Shown one piece after another: positions 49,649 to 61,808 of a DNA stretch of 64,000 nucleotides. Source of the DNA: Amblyomma americanum. Taxonomy: Eukaryota > Arthropoda > Arachnida > Ixodida > Ixodidae. The position numbers and the translations under genes are program-made. The notes beneath the pieces were generated by a model. It saw nothing but the letters and a program-made list of their open reading frames with translations. It had not been told where the DNA came from and ran no database searches. How positions within the stretch are numbered: position 1 is the stretch's first letter; each line of letters opens with the position of its first letter. Location of the stretch: assembly GCF_052857255.1 (NCBI RefSeq), contig NC_135497.1, positions 185,081,097 to 185,145,096 on the forward strand, in the 5' to 3' direction.

Positions 49649-49835
49649 ACAATGGTGTTTCAATGGACAGACTAAGTATCCATGACTGCTCATGTTATGC
49701 AAGTAAAACTGATGAAAAGATTAACCACACGTGAGGAATGATCTAAAGGCGACAATCACTCGCGGCCGGCGTGAAAGTGGACAGTGCAGCAGAGATTGAA
49801 AAGCTCGTATTGAACTAAAACAATCGTAATCTTAC
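49649..49835 (-). other. Probable eroded continuation of the RT pseudogene
   Basis: In the frame of the RT at 49836-50375 the minus strand continues through several stops with segments such as SISAALSTFTPAASDC. This could be the region after RT motif C, but no YADD box is readable. Confidence 0.3.
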
Positions 49836-50375
49836 TTATACTTTGAGATCACAGTGAGCAGGAATAACTAGCATCAGTCTATTAAATAGTGACGGGGATT
49901 CTACCGATCCTTGAGGCACACCTTTAGACAGCGAATAGGTGTCGGAAGCAAAGGATCCAAGCTCCACTAGTTTGTTCGGAAGAATGATCTACATGGATTT
50001 CGCCACTAACATATATTCTTTTGCAATATCCAGTGTGACTAAAGCTGGGACCTCTTTTTCCAGCACAGCAACACTAACTCTGCTCGACAACTCTATATGT
50101 GCAGTCCAGATTGAACTACCACTACGGAAATCCATCTGAGAGTCATTGAAGGCATTAACTGCAATATCATATTTTGTGAGGTGGCTGTGTACAATCCGTT
50201 GCACAAGTTTTACTAAGTTTGACGCGAAAGCAATCGGCCGAATATTATCAAGATCAAAATGTTTCCCAGAACCTTTTAGAAGCTAAATGATTTTCGCTAT
50301 GTTGTAGTCGTGCGGAAGCTATGCGTTATTCGAGGAAATACTGACAACGTGCTTTCCACATACAAAATGTGAAAC
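49836..50375 (-). pseudogene. Non-LTR retrotransposon reverse transcriptase fragment
   Basis: A single minus-strand frame reads LPHDYNIAKII*LLKGSG, DNIRPIAFASNLVKLVQRIV, FRSGSSIWTAHIELSSRV, ALVTLDIAKEYM and SLSKGVPQGSVESPSLFN. These are the RT signatures in order: the RPI fingers motif, the FRxGxST segment, palm motif A with its catalytic Asp (LDIAK), and motif B (GVPQGSVxSPxLFN). There are about three in-frame stops upstream of a TAA near 49836 but no frameshift over about 140 residues. Motif C (YADD) is not found. It would copy element RNA by target-primed reverse transcription. The Ruka SINE at 49409 lies immediately downstream in the same orientation. Confidence 0.85.
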
Positions 50376-51746
50376 TGTCCCCTCCAGGAACATAATGTCC
50401 GCCATGCCGTACAATGCAGGTGCAGTGTGTCTTTTCGATTAGTGGTTCTTATAATTGCAACTTTCAAGCTCTTTTACCTTCTGAAACACCAGTGTCGGAG
50501 CGAAAAAAAAAAGGTTGATCCGGTTTTACCGAAACTGGCTCAGTTTGCGAAAATTCCTAACTTCGGGGTACTGCACATTAGTTGTCAATTTTTCCGGGTG
50601 CATGAGATATAATATCCATCACGACAAGAGTGCAGCCCATGCACAATGCAGTTCGTACATGCTCACCAGCTACCCTGTCTGCAGCCCTCCGCATGCATTT
50701 CGCATATCCGCTGTGAAGCAACTTTGACGCCTACTTCTATTTCATCTACACGTAGCTTTTCGTCCTGGAGATAGATGCCAGTCTGCCGTGTCAAAGCCAA
50801 TTTACAATCCCGAGAAAGTTAACGCAAGAGCGGGCCGGGGTTTCAAGGAGCGCGAAATTTTCATAGTGAAGCCCCGCAATACACGGCACTTCGTTCCTCC
50901 GCGCGATCCCTTTGAACTGCGAATTCTTCGTAAGTTTAATTTGTTATGCATGTGAAATTGATTTACGCAGCAGAATAAAGAGTGCTAAAGATTTGAATTA
51001 AGCACGAGCAGGGCGTTAGCCTTGAATTGCTTTACGCATATATTCAGACCGTTTGCGTTTTTCCCGCCTGCATTTCTTCTGCGGCCTTGATTTTCATGCA
51101 CTGAGACGCAATCAGTGCTTTAAGCAGTTTCCTGGGAAATGAAGTCTCGCTGCAGTCACTACTCAAAAAGCTCCATTAGTCGTTCTTGCATCATTGCTAC
51201 CTAATGGACGGACGAACAACGTCTTGGTTTTAAAAGTCAAAGCGCAAATATCTGCCAATCTTTCCAACGCGACAGTGGTTGGGGTCCCAATAAGGTGAAA
51301 ACCCGGTGTCTGTCGGGTCGACAAGCTTCGAACTGGTCGAAAAAGTGTCTGCGCCGCACATGCAACGATGTAATTTAAAAGGAATTCCACCATAGTAAAA
51401 CTCCCCGGCGATCCTCGGCAGATCGTTTGACACGGTTACAATTTTCTGTTTCTGCTGATTCTGTTTTAGCTCCGCCCTAAAGGCACCATTAGCGCTATCG
51501 TGTTGCGCCCTTAAAGGCGGACATTGAGTGTCCCCCGGACTTGCGGCTGAGTTGTTGTGGTTGGGGGACGGAAAAGCAGGCCTGAGAACGAACAAAAATC
51601 TGGGCGTTTTTCGAATTCTTTTTACTCGCCAATAAAAGAAGCCAGTGCGTCATTCACAAAAAAAAAAAACAGTGTCTGCTTCGCACAGATGCTATCTGTG
51701 TAACGCTTATTATAGCAAACGTCCGCATATCTAGTATGATACGCCT
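50376..51746. other. No recognisable feature
   Basis: About 1.4 kb. A 121-codon minus-strand frame at 51230-51595 opens at TTG and has no known domain. Confidence 0.3.
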
Positions 51747-52404
51747 GGTGTTTCAGGGAAGCCTTTCAGTAATTTTCAAAAATAGAGTTTTTGAGGTAAA
51801 AATATGGCTTTTGCCGCATGGTATTTCCTAGGCCGGCGGACGCCAGAAAACCGGTGAATCGCCTTAGCTAGTAAGCTGATTAGCTAATTTTCAATAATTA
51901 ACTTTTTGACTATAAGTGTTAGGCGCCTGATTGTATTTAGAAATTTGTAGCCAGCCGTTAGTAACTGCCATATATCAGTTTTTAGAATTCCGAAAACGCG
52001 ATTACCTTAGCCGCTGTGGTTCAACAAATTCTGGCTACATCGTTCCAAAATACATGTGCATTCGAAGAGGATGCAGGCTAAAAAAAAAACCCTCCAGTGC
52101 GCATAACTAATTGAAAAAGCCAAATTTTGTCGGGCCACAGCACCGAGCGTAATCGCGGTTTTGAAATTCTAATAACGGATATGGCGGTTACTAACGACCG
52201 GCTACAAATCTCTAATTGCAACTAGGCGCTTAACTCTAATGATTAAAAGTTACGTTTTGGAAATGAGTCAACCAGCTTACTAGTTAAGATGACTCACCGG
52301 TTTTCTGGTGGCCGCCAACCATGAGAATACCATGCAGCAGAAACCATATCTTTACCTCAAAAATCCTATTTTTGAAAATTACTTAAACTCTTCCCTGAAA
52401 CACA
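51747..52404. mobile_element. Full-length palindromic foldback MITE-like element
   Basis: The two halves are mirror images along their whole length: ends ggtgtttcaggga and tccctgaaacac, internal pairs such as 'gaatcgccttagctagtaag' against 'cttactagttaagatgactc' and 'gccagccgttagtaactgcc' against 'ggcggttactaacgaccggc'. At ~660 bp this is the most complete of three copies in the window. No open frame is present. Confidence 0.8.
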
Positions 52405-54573
52405 CGGTATTCACATCAGCCAGACGAACTAAATATATAGCAGCGTAGAGATTGTATTCTAAAGGAAATGTCCAGAACAGGACCTGGAACTGAGAGAGCC
52501 CGAATGTCAGCCTCGCAGCATGGTTCGGCTGTACCATTGTAAGTGGCGCTCACCTCTCTTGCAGTGCGAACAATCAATTGTTTTTTGATCACGCAATTAT
52601 GTGCGTAATTTTGTAATCTCAGAATGATGACGTCATTGAGCTTTCTGCTAGGCTGAGATTACTGTGCACACGGGGGTGATTGATCCACAAACAGCAATTT
52701 CTTATTGTTTATCAGTGTGAGCAAGATGCTTTCGGTTATAACATCGAAATAATTTCCCCACAAATTCTGAAAAACATTCTCAACAGAGCTGTCGCCGTAA
52801 AAATCGCATTATCAAAACACCTGTACTTTGGATGCTTTTTATCCTATTAATTGGTTATGCGCGCTGAGAGCACGAAAAGTAAACACATTAGCACGCTCGC
52901 GTACGGGCGCCAAACTGCACTTTTTCCGAAGTCAGGTCCACGGCGCGATTTTTAAAGTGAGAACAGCTCGCAAGAGGTGGGCCCGCTTCGCGAAAGACGG
53001 CTAAGGCCTACGGCATAGGCCGTGGCCAAAAGGGGCGCAACGCGTGTGCGTTTCATGTAATGTTTGTTTGTTTGTTGCTTGTTTGTTTTGCTTGCCGGCT
53101 TGCTTGTTTTTTTTTTTGCTTGCTTCCTTGCTTGTTACAGAGCTCACCTTGATTATAGTAAGACCACACATATGTCAATATAAGCGTACACTGTACACAA
53201 CCCCACGTGTAGTGTACACTACATCTGGCAACGTAGCAAGGAGGGTGTATTATCTTTGTTACAGGAAGATGAAGAAGAGGAATTAGCGCTCGACGAAGAA
53301 GATACGTTTCCTCGGTAGAATAAAGGAACTTCTGTTGGCTGTCGGTGAGAGTGCATTTCTTGATCACTTGCGCTCGTCATTTGGCGCGTATACTCTGCAA
53401 ACCTTGTCTACTTATTTTTAACGGGCACCCCGGATCGCAGAAGGTTCCGCGCATAGTACAACAGACACGAAAGGTGTACGCAGCGTCTCCCAGTCTTGAA
53501 ATTCAAAACCTTAGTACTGAACAACCATACCTGACACACACACACACAAAAAAAGCACGAAACTTACAAAGGCTCACAACAATCAGCGGCGTACAAGAAT
53601 GAGCGCTTCTTGTACAAAGGGGGTGAAATTGAAAGGGGTCCCTTTACTCCTTTTTCCTCTGCATCCTCTTCTTTCACTTGTTTTTTTCTTCGGGAACAAA
53701 GCGCTGAAAGTTGGTGAAGCAAAAAACGTGCCCTGAGATATGAAAAGCGCCAAGAATTTTCGTCGGGCGGGAGGAGCACGTGCGCTGGAGAAAATGATGG
53801 CCGTCGTCACTGCCGCGGCGCTAATCTGCGGCGCCCGGAAGCCGGCAGCCCCGCTTGACATCCGCTAACACGCGGCTCTGACATTCTGCGCTCTCGAAAC
53901 GGCGGCCGCGGTTCCTCGCGCCCAGAATTAATACGGAGCGACGTTCTGCGAGAACAGTTTTATTCTTGCCCGTCTTCTCTCCGCGCTAAATGTTTGCTTA
54001 TGTTCTAACGCGTTGTTGTCCAGTGCATGAGGACGACGTAAATTGGGTCGCATAACACTGAAAACTTCATGAAAGAATTTTTTTTATCTTGATAGACGAC
54101 GTAGAAGGTGTTACGATCTTTGAGACACAAGGAAGTTGCAAGACTGGCGCTGTGACCTCAACTCTTCGCTCGCTTGAGAAGACAGCGAGGCCAAACAATT
54201 AGATCTAAGAGCCAACGTTCACGTTCCTGCCCCCGTTTACTTTTTTTCGTGCAAATGTTAGGACACCACAGACTTCAGTGCCTCGCGATAGTGTTGATGA
54301 CCGTGCATGCATTTCGCGGGGAGTATGAATCTCGGCGCATGCAGCCTACACAGCTGACTGCATACAGAGCCGCAAAACCCGTGAGGAATAAAGTAAATAT
54401 CAACTATTCTTCCCAGAAACTCTTCCTGCTTTGTAAGGTTTGAATTACCCGACCTTTTCGCATTTCGGTACCAATGAATGTACAACCTGTACCGACCAAT
54501 GTATAACTACCGTTAATCTGCAGTAGCCCCGTTTTCCGCGGTACGCGTTCACCATACCCACAGGAAGTAGTTG
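52405..54573. other. No recognisable feature
   Basis: About 2.2 kb. A TTTG-rich stretch near 53060-53130 gives low-complexity frames. No domain or element end is supported. Confidence 0.35.
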
Positions 54574-54693
54574 GCCTGCCTGCCTGCCCTGCCCTGCCCT
54601 GTCCTGTCCTGCCCTGCCCTGCCCTGCCCTGCCTGCCCTGTCCTGCCCTGCCCTGCCCTGCCCTGCCCTGCCCTGCCCTGCCCTGCCTGCCTT
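54574..54693. repeat. (CCCTG)n pentanucleotide minisatellite
   Basis: About 120 bp of CCCTG units mixed with CCTG and TCCTG variants. It is strongly strand-asymmetric (C/T rich on plus). Confidence 0.97.
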
Positions 54694-54849
54694 GCTTCCT
54701 CGGCATTAAACTTTTAAATGCAGTTCCACGACCCGCCAGACCCAGAAAATCGCATCAAATGTAGTACTAGTACGCTGCGGTTAGAGGCGATCACCAGAAG
54801 CGAGGCTATTTTGTTCGTACAGAACAAGGTGTTGCTTCGCTTGGGAATA

Positions 54850-55774
54850 CAATCAAGCCTGGATGTATCGAACCCTGATATTTCGAATTATGCAGTGGCT
54901 ATATCGAACACACGGATTATCACCTTGAAAATCTTGCGTAAAAGTACAAGAAAGACGCACCGTGTATCGAGTAGCAATTATGCCGGATGCTTGATATATC
55001 GAACTGCGTTCCGCGTCTCTGCGAGTGGCGCTTCTCCTAACGGCACTTCACCACTTTCAGCGCGTGATCTTTAAAATATTGTACATTTTCTATAACGCTC
55101 CCCCCTGTTCTTTCCCGCTATCGGTTCCCTCTGTTCTTCTCCCTGCTATCCTCTCCTTGTCTCTCTATTTCCGCCGGCTGCAGCTAGAGTGCTTAAGATA
55201 TTAGATAGCAATTTCCGTGGCTGGCAACATGTTCTCCTTCCTTGTTGTACTTTTTTTTGCAATAATAAACCACCGCTACTTGTCGGCTGCATCTGCCTGC
55301 AGGGCTACCTCTGTGAAACTGCGAGACGAGGTGAACTTGCGGTGTGCCTGAGGGTGGCCTTCGGCCTCTTGCCCTCATTTTCCACACCGCATCTCTCTCT
55401 TGCGGTGAAGCCAACCTACCTAAAGCCTAGCGGCGGCCCTTGCGCGGCGTGCTTCGCTGCCGAATTCATTGCGCAAACTAACTGTACCTTAATTTTAATG
55501 AGCGAATGTTCCGTTTATAATGTGCTGGTAACATGATTAGAGATCTTATGATAGGCAAGGGCTTCGATACCAAGCAGGTTAAACTTAGCAACGCCTAGAG
55601 AGCCGTACGCTGCCCGCACGCCGTCGGCTGGCACGTCGCGTTATGAAGCGCGCTACTGGCGTGAGTGCTAATTTATTCTCGCTTCTAGGCCACATATAAG
55701 CTAATCTATTCACATTTTTTTATGTCGAAATATTTCGCGCCCCTCTTCAAGTTTGATATATCCGAGTTCGACTG
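54850..55774. mobile_element. DNA transposon relic with 24-bp TIRs and TA-type target (pogo/Tigger-like)
   Basis: The left end (54850-54873, starting caatcaagcctgg) and the reverse complement of the right end (55751-55774, starting cagtcgaactcgg) match at 17 of 24 positions. All seven differences are transitions. Flanking dinucleotides are TA on the left and TG on the right, fitting a TA target with one transition. Repeated 'tatatcgaac' motifs lie inside. CAGTyGAAcyCGGATATATC ends are reminiscent of pogo/Tigger elements. No transposase frame remains. Confidence 0.55.
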
Positions 55775-58289
55775 TGCACGAAGCGACATTTCGGTTTCTT
55801 GAGAAGATTACGCGGAGAAAGGTCGCAACGGGATTGCTCTTCGATGAAGTTCCGCGTTTTTTCGCTTCATTTTGCGGAGGCGATTGGCAGTAAAATTAAT
55901 TATAACAGACATTCAAAGCAATATTAGCGCTTGTCTTTCTGTTTGTGCTTTGTTTTCTTTTGTGCGGATAGTATTTGTTCTGTGTTGTCTCAGCGTTTTT
56001 TTTAACCACCGGCCTTTTATGCTCAGCATATTATGATGTGCCTAATTGTTTTTTTTTTCTCTGAGCACATATTAGTAGCGTTTACTTCGAGTGTTACTTT
56101 AATGAGAGATAAATAGAGTGTTTTGCGATGCCACTTTTAAACTCGGGAAAACCGCTGAAATCACCCCCCCCCCCCCACCCCCTCCACACACCAGGAGAAA
56201 CAAAATGAATAACAGATCAAGGTGCGTGGCTTTCTGCTTTCAACCGCAAGCTACAGATGCCATCCCGGCTGCTTTCAGAAAAGGCTCTTCTTGATCCACG
56301 CTGGCCCATTTTCATGCCAGTAGCGGTGTTTGTGTTCGCTGTTCGCAAAATATGATTTTACGGTCGTTTTGAGGGTTCCTTTAGGCTGCGGAAAAACGTC
56401 GCACGCAAGGAAGACGCATATTTCAATGCAGGCAGGCTTGCCTTCTTTTTGTTTTTCATGCCCTTTATTATAGGCGTGCAAAGGTGGGCGGGGTAAGAAG
56501 GGCTTGGTCGCCCCGGCGAAGGCTCATGCTCCTTATTTCTCCACCTGTGCACCGCGCATAAACAGAGATAAAATAAAAGCGCGGCGGGGGTTCCGAAGTT
56601 CCTGCAACTCTTCCCTGAGAGATTTATGCAACCTTACCCCTATCCAACTTATTAGACAGTGAGCGAGGTGGTGAGAGAGTGGCAGGTGAGGGAGTCAGGC
56701 AGAAAGGCAACGAACTTTATTTGTCACACGGACGGAGGGACAGCTTGGTGTGTATAAGAAAAGCTCCGCGAGGTGAGCAGGAATCACGCTCGAGAACTAG
56801 CGTAGTGGCAGATATAACTGCTTTCGCAACTCGTCGCCAAGCTCCCTTGCCTCCACTTCAGAACCACGAGCAGCAGAACGTCAAGGATTTCAAAACGCGA
56901 ACGAAGGAGGAAAGTGCGAGAGATTGCTGAAAAGTTGGGCGGTGTAGCTGTGGGAGGCGATTGCGAGGATGCTCTGTGTGAACCGTACAGCGGTGGCACA
57001 TATGCGGGAAGAAGGAGAGCCTTCTCTCCGGTTTTTGTTTTCTTCGGCTTTTTTTTTTCTCACCTTGCATTTCAGACGGAATTCAGAAATGAGATAGACA
57101 GCGCCGAGAAAAGCGGTTACGGAAAAAGATGTGGGATATGAACCCCGTGCCGATCCCTCAATAATCCATTTCATAACAATGACGCATTTTGGAGCTCCCG
57201 CTCCTTGCTCTGTAGCTTCTGTTTTTAGCTCTCTGCTGCTTCGATTTTTGAGCGCGCGCGTTTGTGCCTGCTCCACACAGTGAGGAAGAGTGTTCGAAAG
57301 ACTATTAAAAACACTGCGACTTTATACAGTGTAGCCCTACGTCTCGTTATTGCCTCCCTCGGGTAAAAGTGCAGATATAGCCCCCTGTATATAGAGCTGC
57401 CGCAGCTCGCCCAGATACTGCACGGTTACACCGACAAAATGAAATGCAGCTCTGTGCAGTCGGTAAAAGCGTGAACCTGCGCAAAGTGCCAAAGCTACTG
57501 AGGCAGCTTCACGAGCTTTTTTGCTGCAGCCAGTCTGGAGGTCGGACCTGTAACGAACGGGCGTGGTACATTGCGTAAAGGCGATTACACAATACTTATG
57601 AGACCATAAACGCGACGAAGCCTGACGCAGTTGCTCACCGTAAAATGCTTTCAGCTCACTGGTGCAAAAAAAAAAATCTCGGTGCACGGCATTGAGCACG
57701 AGAGTATGGTTATATAACTATTCGAACGTATGTCTTGAAGTAACGTACCTTTACTAGCCTAGGCAATACCGCAGCGAGCTGTGATGCTCGCTGTGTAAGG
57801 TTCCGGGTTAATTTCGAAAAGCTGGTGTTCTTTGTACAGCGCCCTGAAACCTCAGTACACTGGCTGTGTCTTTTGTGCTTTTGCCTGCATCTAAATAGAG
57901 CCGCGGCGGTGTCGGCCGGAAACCCGACCGGCGGGCGTACTCGGATTCGTCAAGCAGAACGCCGTGCAAGCGCTTAGCCACATCTTCAGGTTTTTCCCGG
58001 CGTGTCGAAGCTGACGAGCGGTGCTCCCTGCACCAAAAACGAGCCGTTCTTGCACATCGTTCCCGTCACTCGCACATTCACGAAAGTCCGATATTTTTTG
58101 GCGCTAATGTGTGTTGGGCGTAAATGCCGCCGGACCCAAAAAGATATACTAATTGTCTGCCTTTGCGCATTGAAGAAAATTGCGCCAGTGAATTGCAACG
58201 CAAGTCTCGCTAAGCACACGCGAAAAGCGAGCGCTCCTGAGCTGCGGAGTGATCGCTGATCACTGTGACGACCTATCGCAAGCACAGCG
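55775..58289. other. No recognisable feature
   Basis: About 2.5 kb with a 13-bp C run at 56164-56176 and overlapping frames on both strands. 'gaactttatttgtcac' near 56711 could be a minus-strand retroelement 3' end, unsupported by coding motifs. Confidence 0.3.
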
Positions 58290-58665
58290 ATGCGAAAAGG
58301 AAGGCCGAGCAAAGACGGAGGCATGCAGGTACGTACACAGAACGAAGAACGAAGCGGGCTCAAGGTAAGACGGCGCAAAGCGCAGAAAGGAGACATGCCG
58401 TCAGATGACGCGCATTCCCAACGAAACGCGCATAGCAGCGCTGCAGTAAAACAAACTGGGCGCCCTCGTGTGACGTCTGTCCACAAACGTATGCGGTTAC
58501 TCTTGAGATGGAGGGCGCATACCGGGGTCGTTTCGAGCACCTCTGCGGCAGGAGCGCAATTTTCGAATGCTGCATCCCTTTCTTTTCTGACACCGCAGAG
58601 TAAGCGACTGCCTGAAATACGAGTCATTTCCCGACCGATCCTAAAAAAAAAAGACGTTTGCGCAG
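58290..58665 (+). CDS. Speculative two-exon reading frame with consensus splice sites
   Basis: An ATG at 58290 opens 13 codons (MRKGRPSKDGGMQ) ending exactly at CAG|GTACGT (58328/58329). A pyrimidine-rich tract (ccctttcttttctgacaccg) ends at CAG (58598), and the frame resumes in phase for 67 bp (SKRLPEIRVISRPILKKKDV, then CA) until CAG|GTAAAT at 58666. Joined, this would be the start of a basic protein. Both donors and the acceptor fit consensus, but exons this short arise by chance, no domain is recognised, and the minus strand is open for 258 codons over the same stretch. Treat as a hypothesis. Confidence 0.15.
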
Positions 58666-60674
58666 GTAAATACAATTCCTGTATCGATTTGGTCACCTCA
58701 CTTGCTGAAGAGGTTGACGTTGGCAAATAACAACCTCTACCATTCATGACACAGGTCTGCACATTAAAATTGCTCTTTGGCTCATTTATAATCGAAACGA
58801 TTCTGTGGCTCGCGTGGCTGTTTGCGGCTTAAGTCATGCGCTCCGGCTTCTAGCGGAAAGAACGAAGACAACGATCACGTTACTTGAGTAGGCATCTGAA
58901 AGTGTTCATCACAACAGTGGCCGAAGTCGCTCTGCTCGTGGTAGTACAAGCACCTCGCCGGTTTTCAGTGGCGACGGCTGAAATTGCACGCTCAATGCGA
59001 GTGAAGCCTTGCAGTGGTTTTCTCGTGATAAATGAGAAAGTGCCATCACCATTAGCTGTTCATGAAAACTCGCATTCACACCATGTGTCGGATATTACAC
59101 TAAAGAAACGGTTCTTCGCGGGAGGAATTAAGTTGTTATAAGGTCGGTCTAGCACCCGTTCGGACTAGACTTTTTTTTTCTTGCTAGCTTTTGCAAGCGT
59201 GCCTTTTCACAAGCAATTACAGTCATTCCTCGCACTGGAGACGAAGAAAGGGTGGCGGTGCGTAAAGCGTTGCTCTTCGCGCGCGCGCCGGACCCACGCA
59301 TGCATGCATACACACACACGCACGTTGTGACGATGCCGCCAGGAAGCAACATGGCTGCTCGGAAGCGTGTTTTCACCACCCTGTTCTTTCGCTGTTCATC
59401 GCGGAATACACTGCGCAGAGCTTGTGACTAACACAACATAAAAATAAAAAGCCTCCGTTCGGCTCGAAATAATACAGTCCTGGGGTATCGCGTCTGCGTC
59501 GTTCGCGCATGAGAGCGTACGCGAGACGGTGGATGGTCGCAGAGCCCAGTGTTGCCGAAAGGAGTGTTGACGTAACAGCTACGAACGCAAATGAAGCTCT
59601 GCTGGGTTTTGGGCTTTATGCAAATGGCGCTCAGGACCAACGCAGGGGAAGTAGAGAGCGTGAACGCGCGAGGCCCACCTGTGAGGTTGTGTTTACAGGT
59701 ATGCGCCATTTGCCGAGGCGTCCGCCGCCGCCAAGCCACCGTAGCAAGCGGCCCCTGTCGCATATGGCGGGGCGGTTGTGAGAAAAGAGACGGCGCAGCA
59801 GCTCCGCTGGCACCGCGTGTGAATTCTTGACGAGGCGAGCGGTTTAATTAATCAGATCGGGTGCTGACCTATTTGTGCACTACGCAGTACGCACCGCGTG
59901 CGCGGGCTGTGTACGAGGGCCTGCTGTCGCGATCCCTTTTATTTAAGTGGCGGCGCTCGCGATGAAGATGCTGGTAAACAGTTTGCAAAGAGCCACCGCA
60001 AACATAAAGTCCGGTTCGAGTCAGTGTACAAAGTCAAAGCCTGCTAGTTTTTTTGAGGACGCCGCAATCGTGACGCGCGGACGGCTTGGCGTGCGCATGT
60101 TTTGTTTCAGTACCGCTGGGTTTTTTTCCGCTGACAAAGAAAAATAAATAATCAACAACACAAGCCGTAAGCGTTTGGAAATACATCCTTGGAATGTTTA
60201 TAATCGAAACCTCGACGACTCTGGCAGTTACTGAATACTTCGCTCAGTATGCAAAATTTAGTGTTTAGCTAAGCAGAGTTGCAAAAATGAAAAAAAAAAC
60301 ACCACAAGAACAATGTATATCAGCGTAGAGCGTATGAGATTTGCGTTGTTCTTTCTGACAGTGCACCCTCCTTTTGGCGACGTTTCGTTCGAACAACCTG
60401 TTTTCTATTTCCTCGACGATTCTTTGTCTGACCTACTTTCTCAACCAGGCAACTTTGTGCGCGCATGTTCCTATCAAAGCTGTGAAAATCCTCCTCCGCT
60501 ACTTTTCAATTTCTTTTCCGCTGGCGCAGCACCTGCTAGATTCCCTTCTGGTTAAACAGAAACACTGTTCTGAGAAATTTTGAAACTCAGCATGACTTTC
60601 CAATCACAAAGCCCCATGCAACGAAAATGTACGCACTTTCGCGAAGCTCTCGGTCCACGCAACACGCTGCACGC
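58666..60674. other. No recognisable feature
   Basis: About 2 kb, locally CpG rich around 59460-59900. Overlapping frames on both strands have no domain. Confidence 0.3.
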
Positions 60675-60686
60675 CTTTCAGTATGC

Positions 60687-60925
60687 CGCCGCCGCGGTGG
60701 CTGAGTGGTTATGGCGTTCGGCTGCTGACCCGAAAGACGCGGGTTCGATCCCGGCCGCGGCGGTCGAATTTCAGTGGAGGCGAAATTCTAGAGGCCCGTG
60801 TGCTGTGCGATGTCAGTGCACGTTAAAGAACCCCAGGTGGTCGAATTTCCCGGAGCCCTTCACTACGGCGTCCCTCATAGTCTCAGTCGCTCTGGGACGT
60901 TAAACCCCCATAAACCAAACCAAAG
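60687..60925 (+). mobile_element. Ruka-type tRNA-derived SINE, well preserved
   Basis: The head runs cgccgccgcggtggctgagt, the B box is 'gggttcgatcccgg', and the body holds 'gatgtcagtgcacgttaaag', 'ccccaggtgg' and the end 'cccataaaccaaac'. CTTTCAGTATGC flanks it at 60675-60686 and 60926-60937. The same 12-mer occurs a third time at 61797-61808 after the neighbouring LINE. This copy has the fewest changes of those in the window and is probably the youngest. Confidence 0.95.
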
Positions 60926-60937
60926 CTTTCAGTATGC

Positions 60938-61796
60938 TTCGCGACCGCTGCACACCAACTACCTGCCAGCGATCTGCCCCTTGCGCTGGAGGACGTGCGT
61001 GCGGCCATCCACGACCATCTCCGAAAGCAGCACCCCGACCCACGCATCGCGGGAGGTGAGCGCATCGACAGTGTCACCGGCTGTCGCGCACTTCCACTGT
61101 CACAACGTGCAATGATCCTCCGCGCGCGCATTGGCTGCGTGTGGCCCGGGGAACGACGGGTGCGTCACGGAATCGCGACGAGTGATGTGTGTGACGGATG
61201 CGGTGCAGTGGAAACACTAGAACACCTGCTCCTTCACAGTGCCGCGTTCGCCGATGCTCGTCGCGGTATGCTCGCGGCCTATACGGCGCAGGGCATACTA
61301 CCAGACTCCATCAAGACGCTATTGTGGCCGCAGGGCAGTGCGCGCACTCGTGAGCGAACTTTGGTGAGCCTCTGTGCATTCCTCGAACACACGGGCTTGA
61401 CGTCCCGTCTGTTCTCCGTCAGGTAGTTACACGCAGTGACCGAACGCTCCGCGAGTTCTACCTTGAACGATTAATAACTGGACGCCCCACTCCAGTTCTA
61501 ACCTACACAGTGCTGTGCGCGTGTGTGATTTAATTCCTCTAAAATGAACGAATCACGCGCACAACCTGCACACATTTCTTATTGTGTAAATAGTTTGTTC
61601 ATATTACTTCGCCCGCTATCCTCTTTTCCTGTCCCCTCACCTCTTTCATTTCATTTCTCCATTCTGCCTGCTATCCTTTATTTCCGCTGCCCCAGCCTCA
61701 GGTGCTTCAGTACCGATGGCAGATGCCGGGGCTAGCAAAAATCTTTTCCTTCCTTTTTACTATCATTTTTAATAAAACCACTACCACCACCACCAC
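60938..61796 (+). mobile_element. 5'-truncated LINE: ORF2 C-terminus plus 3'UTR with (ACC)n tail
   Basis: An open frame to 61426 encodes LPLALEDVRAAIHDHLRK…, a CDGCGAVETLEHLLLHS zinc-binding-like segment and FLEHTGLTSRL before its stop. This C-terminal CxxC…H…H/C segment follows RNase H in several non-LTR elements; the usual final Cys is Ser here (LLLHS). A ~370-bp 3'UTR follows with AATAAAACC and a (ACC)n tail. RT and RNase H are missing, so insertion was 5' truncated. CTTTCAGTATGC at both edges (60926-60937 and 61797-61808) marks the target duplication. Confidence 0.8.
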
Positions 61797-61808
61797 CTTT
61801 CAGTATGC

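Noticed and set aside
54574..54706. GQGRAG-repeat protein on the minus strand
   Set aside because: It is a translation of the CCCTG minisatellite.
55079..55272. LINE 3'UTR related to the one at 60938-61796
   Set aside because: Both are CT-rich with an AATAAACCAC-like end, but this stretch lies inside the TIR-bounded element and the similarity may be compositional.
57986..58762. 258-codon minus-strand frame, the longest in the window
   Set aside because: It opens at GTG, has no recognisable domain, is rich in Arg/Ser/Leu/Cys as chance frames in GC-rich DNA are, and overlaps open plus-strand frames.
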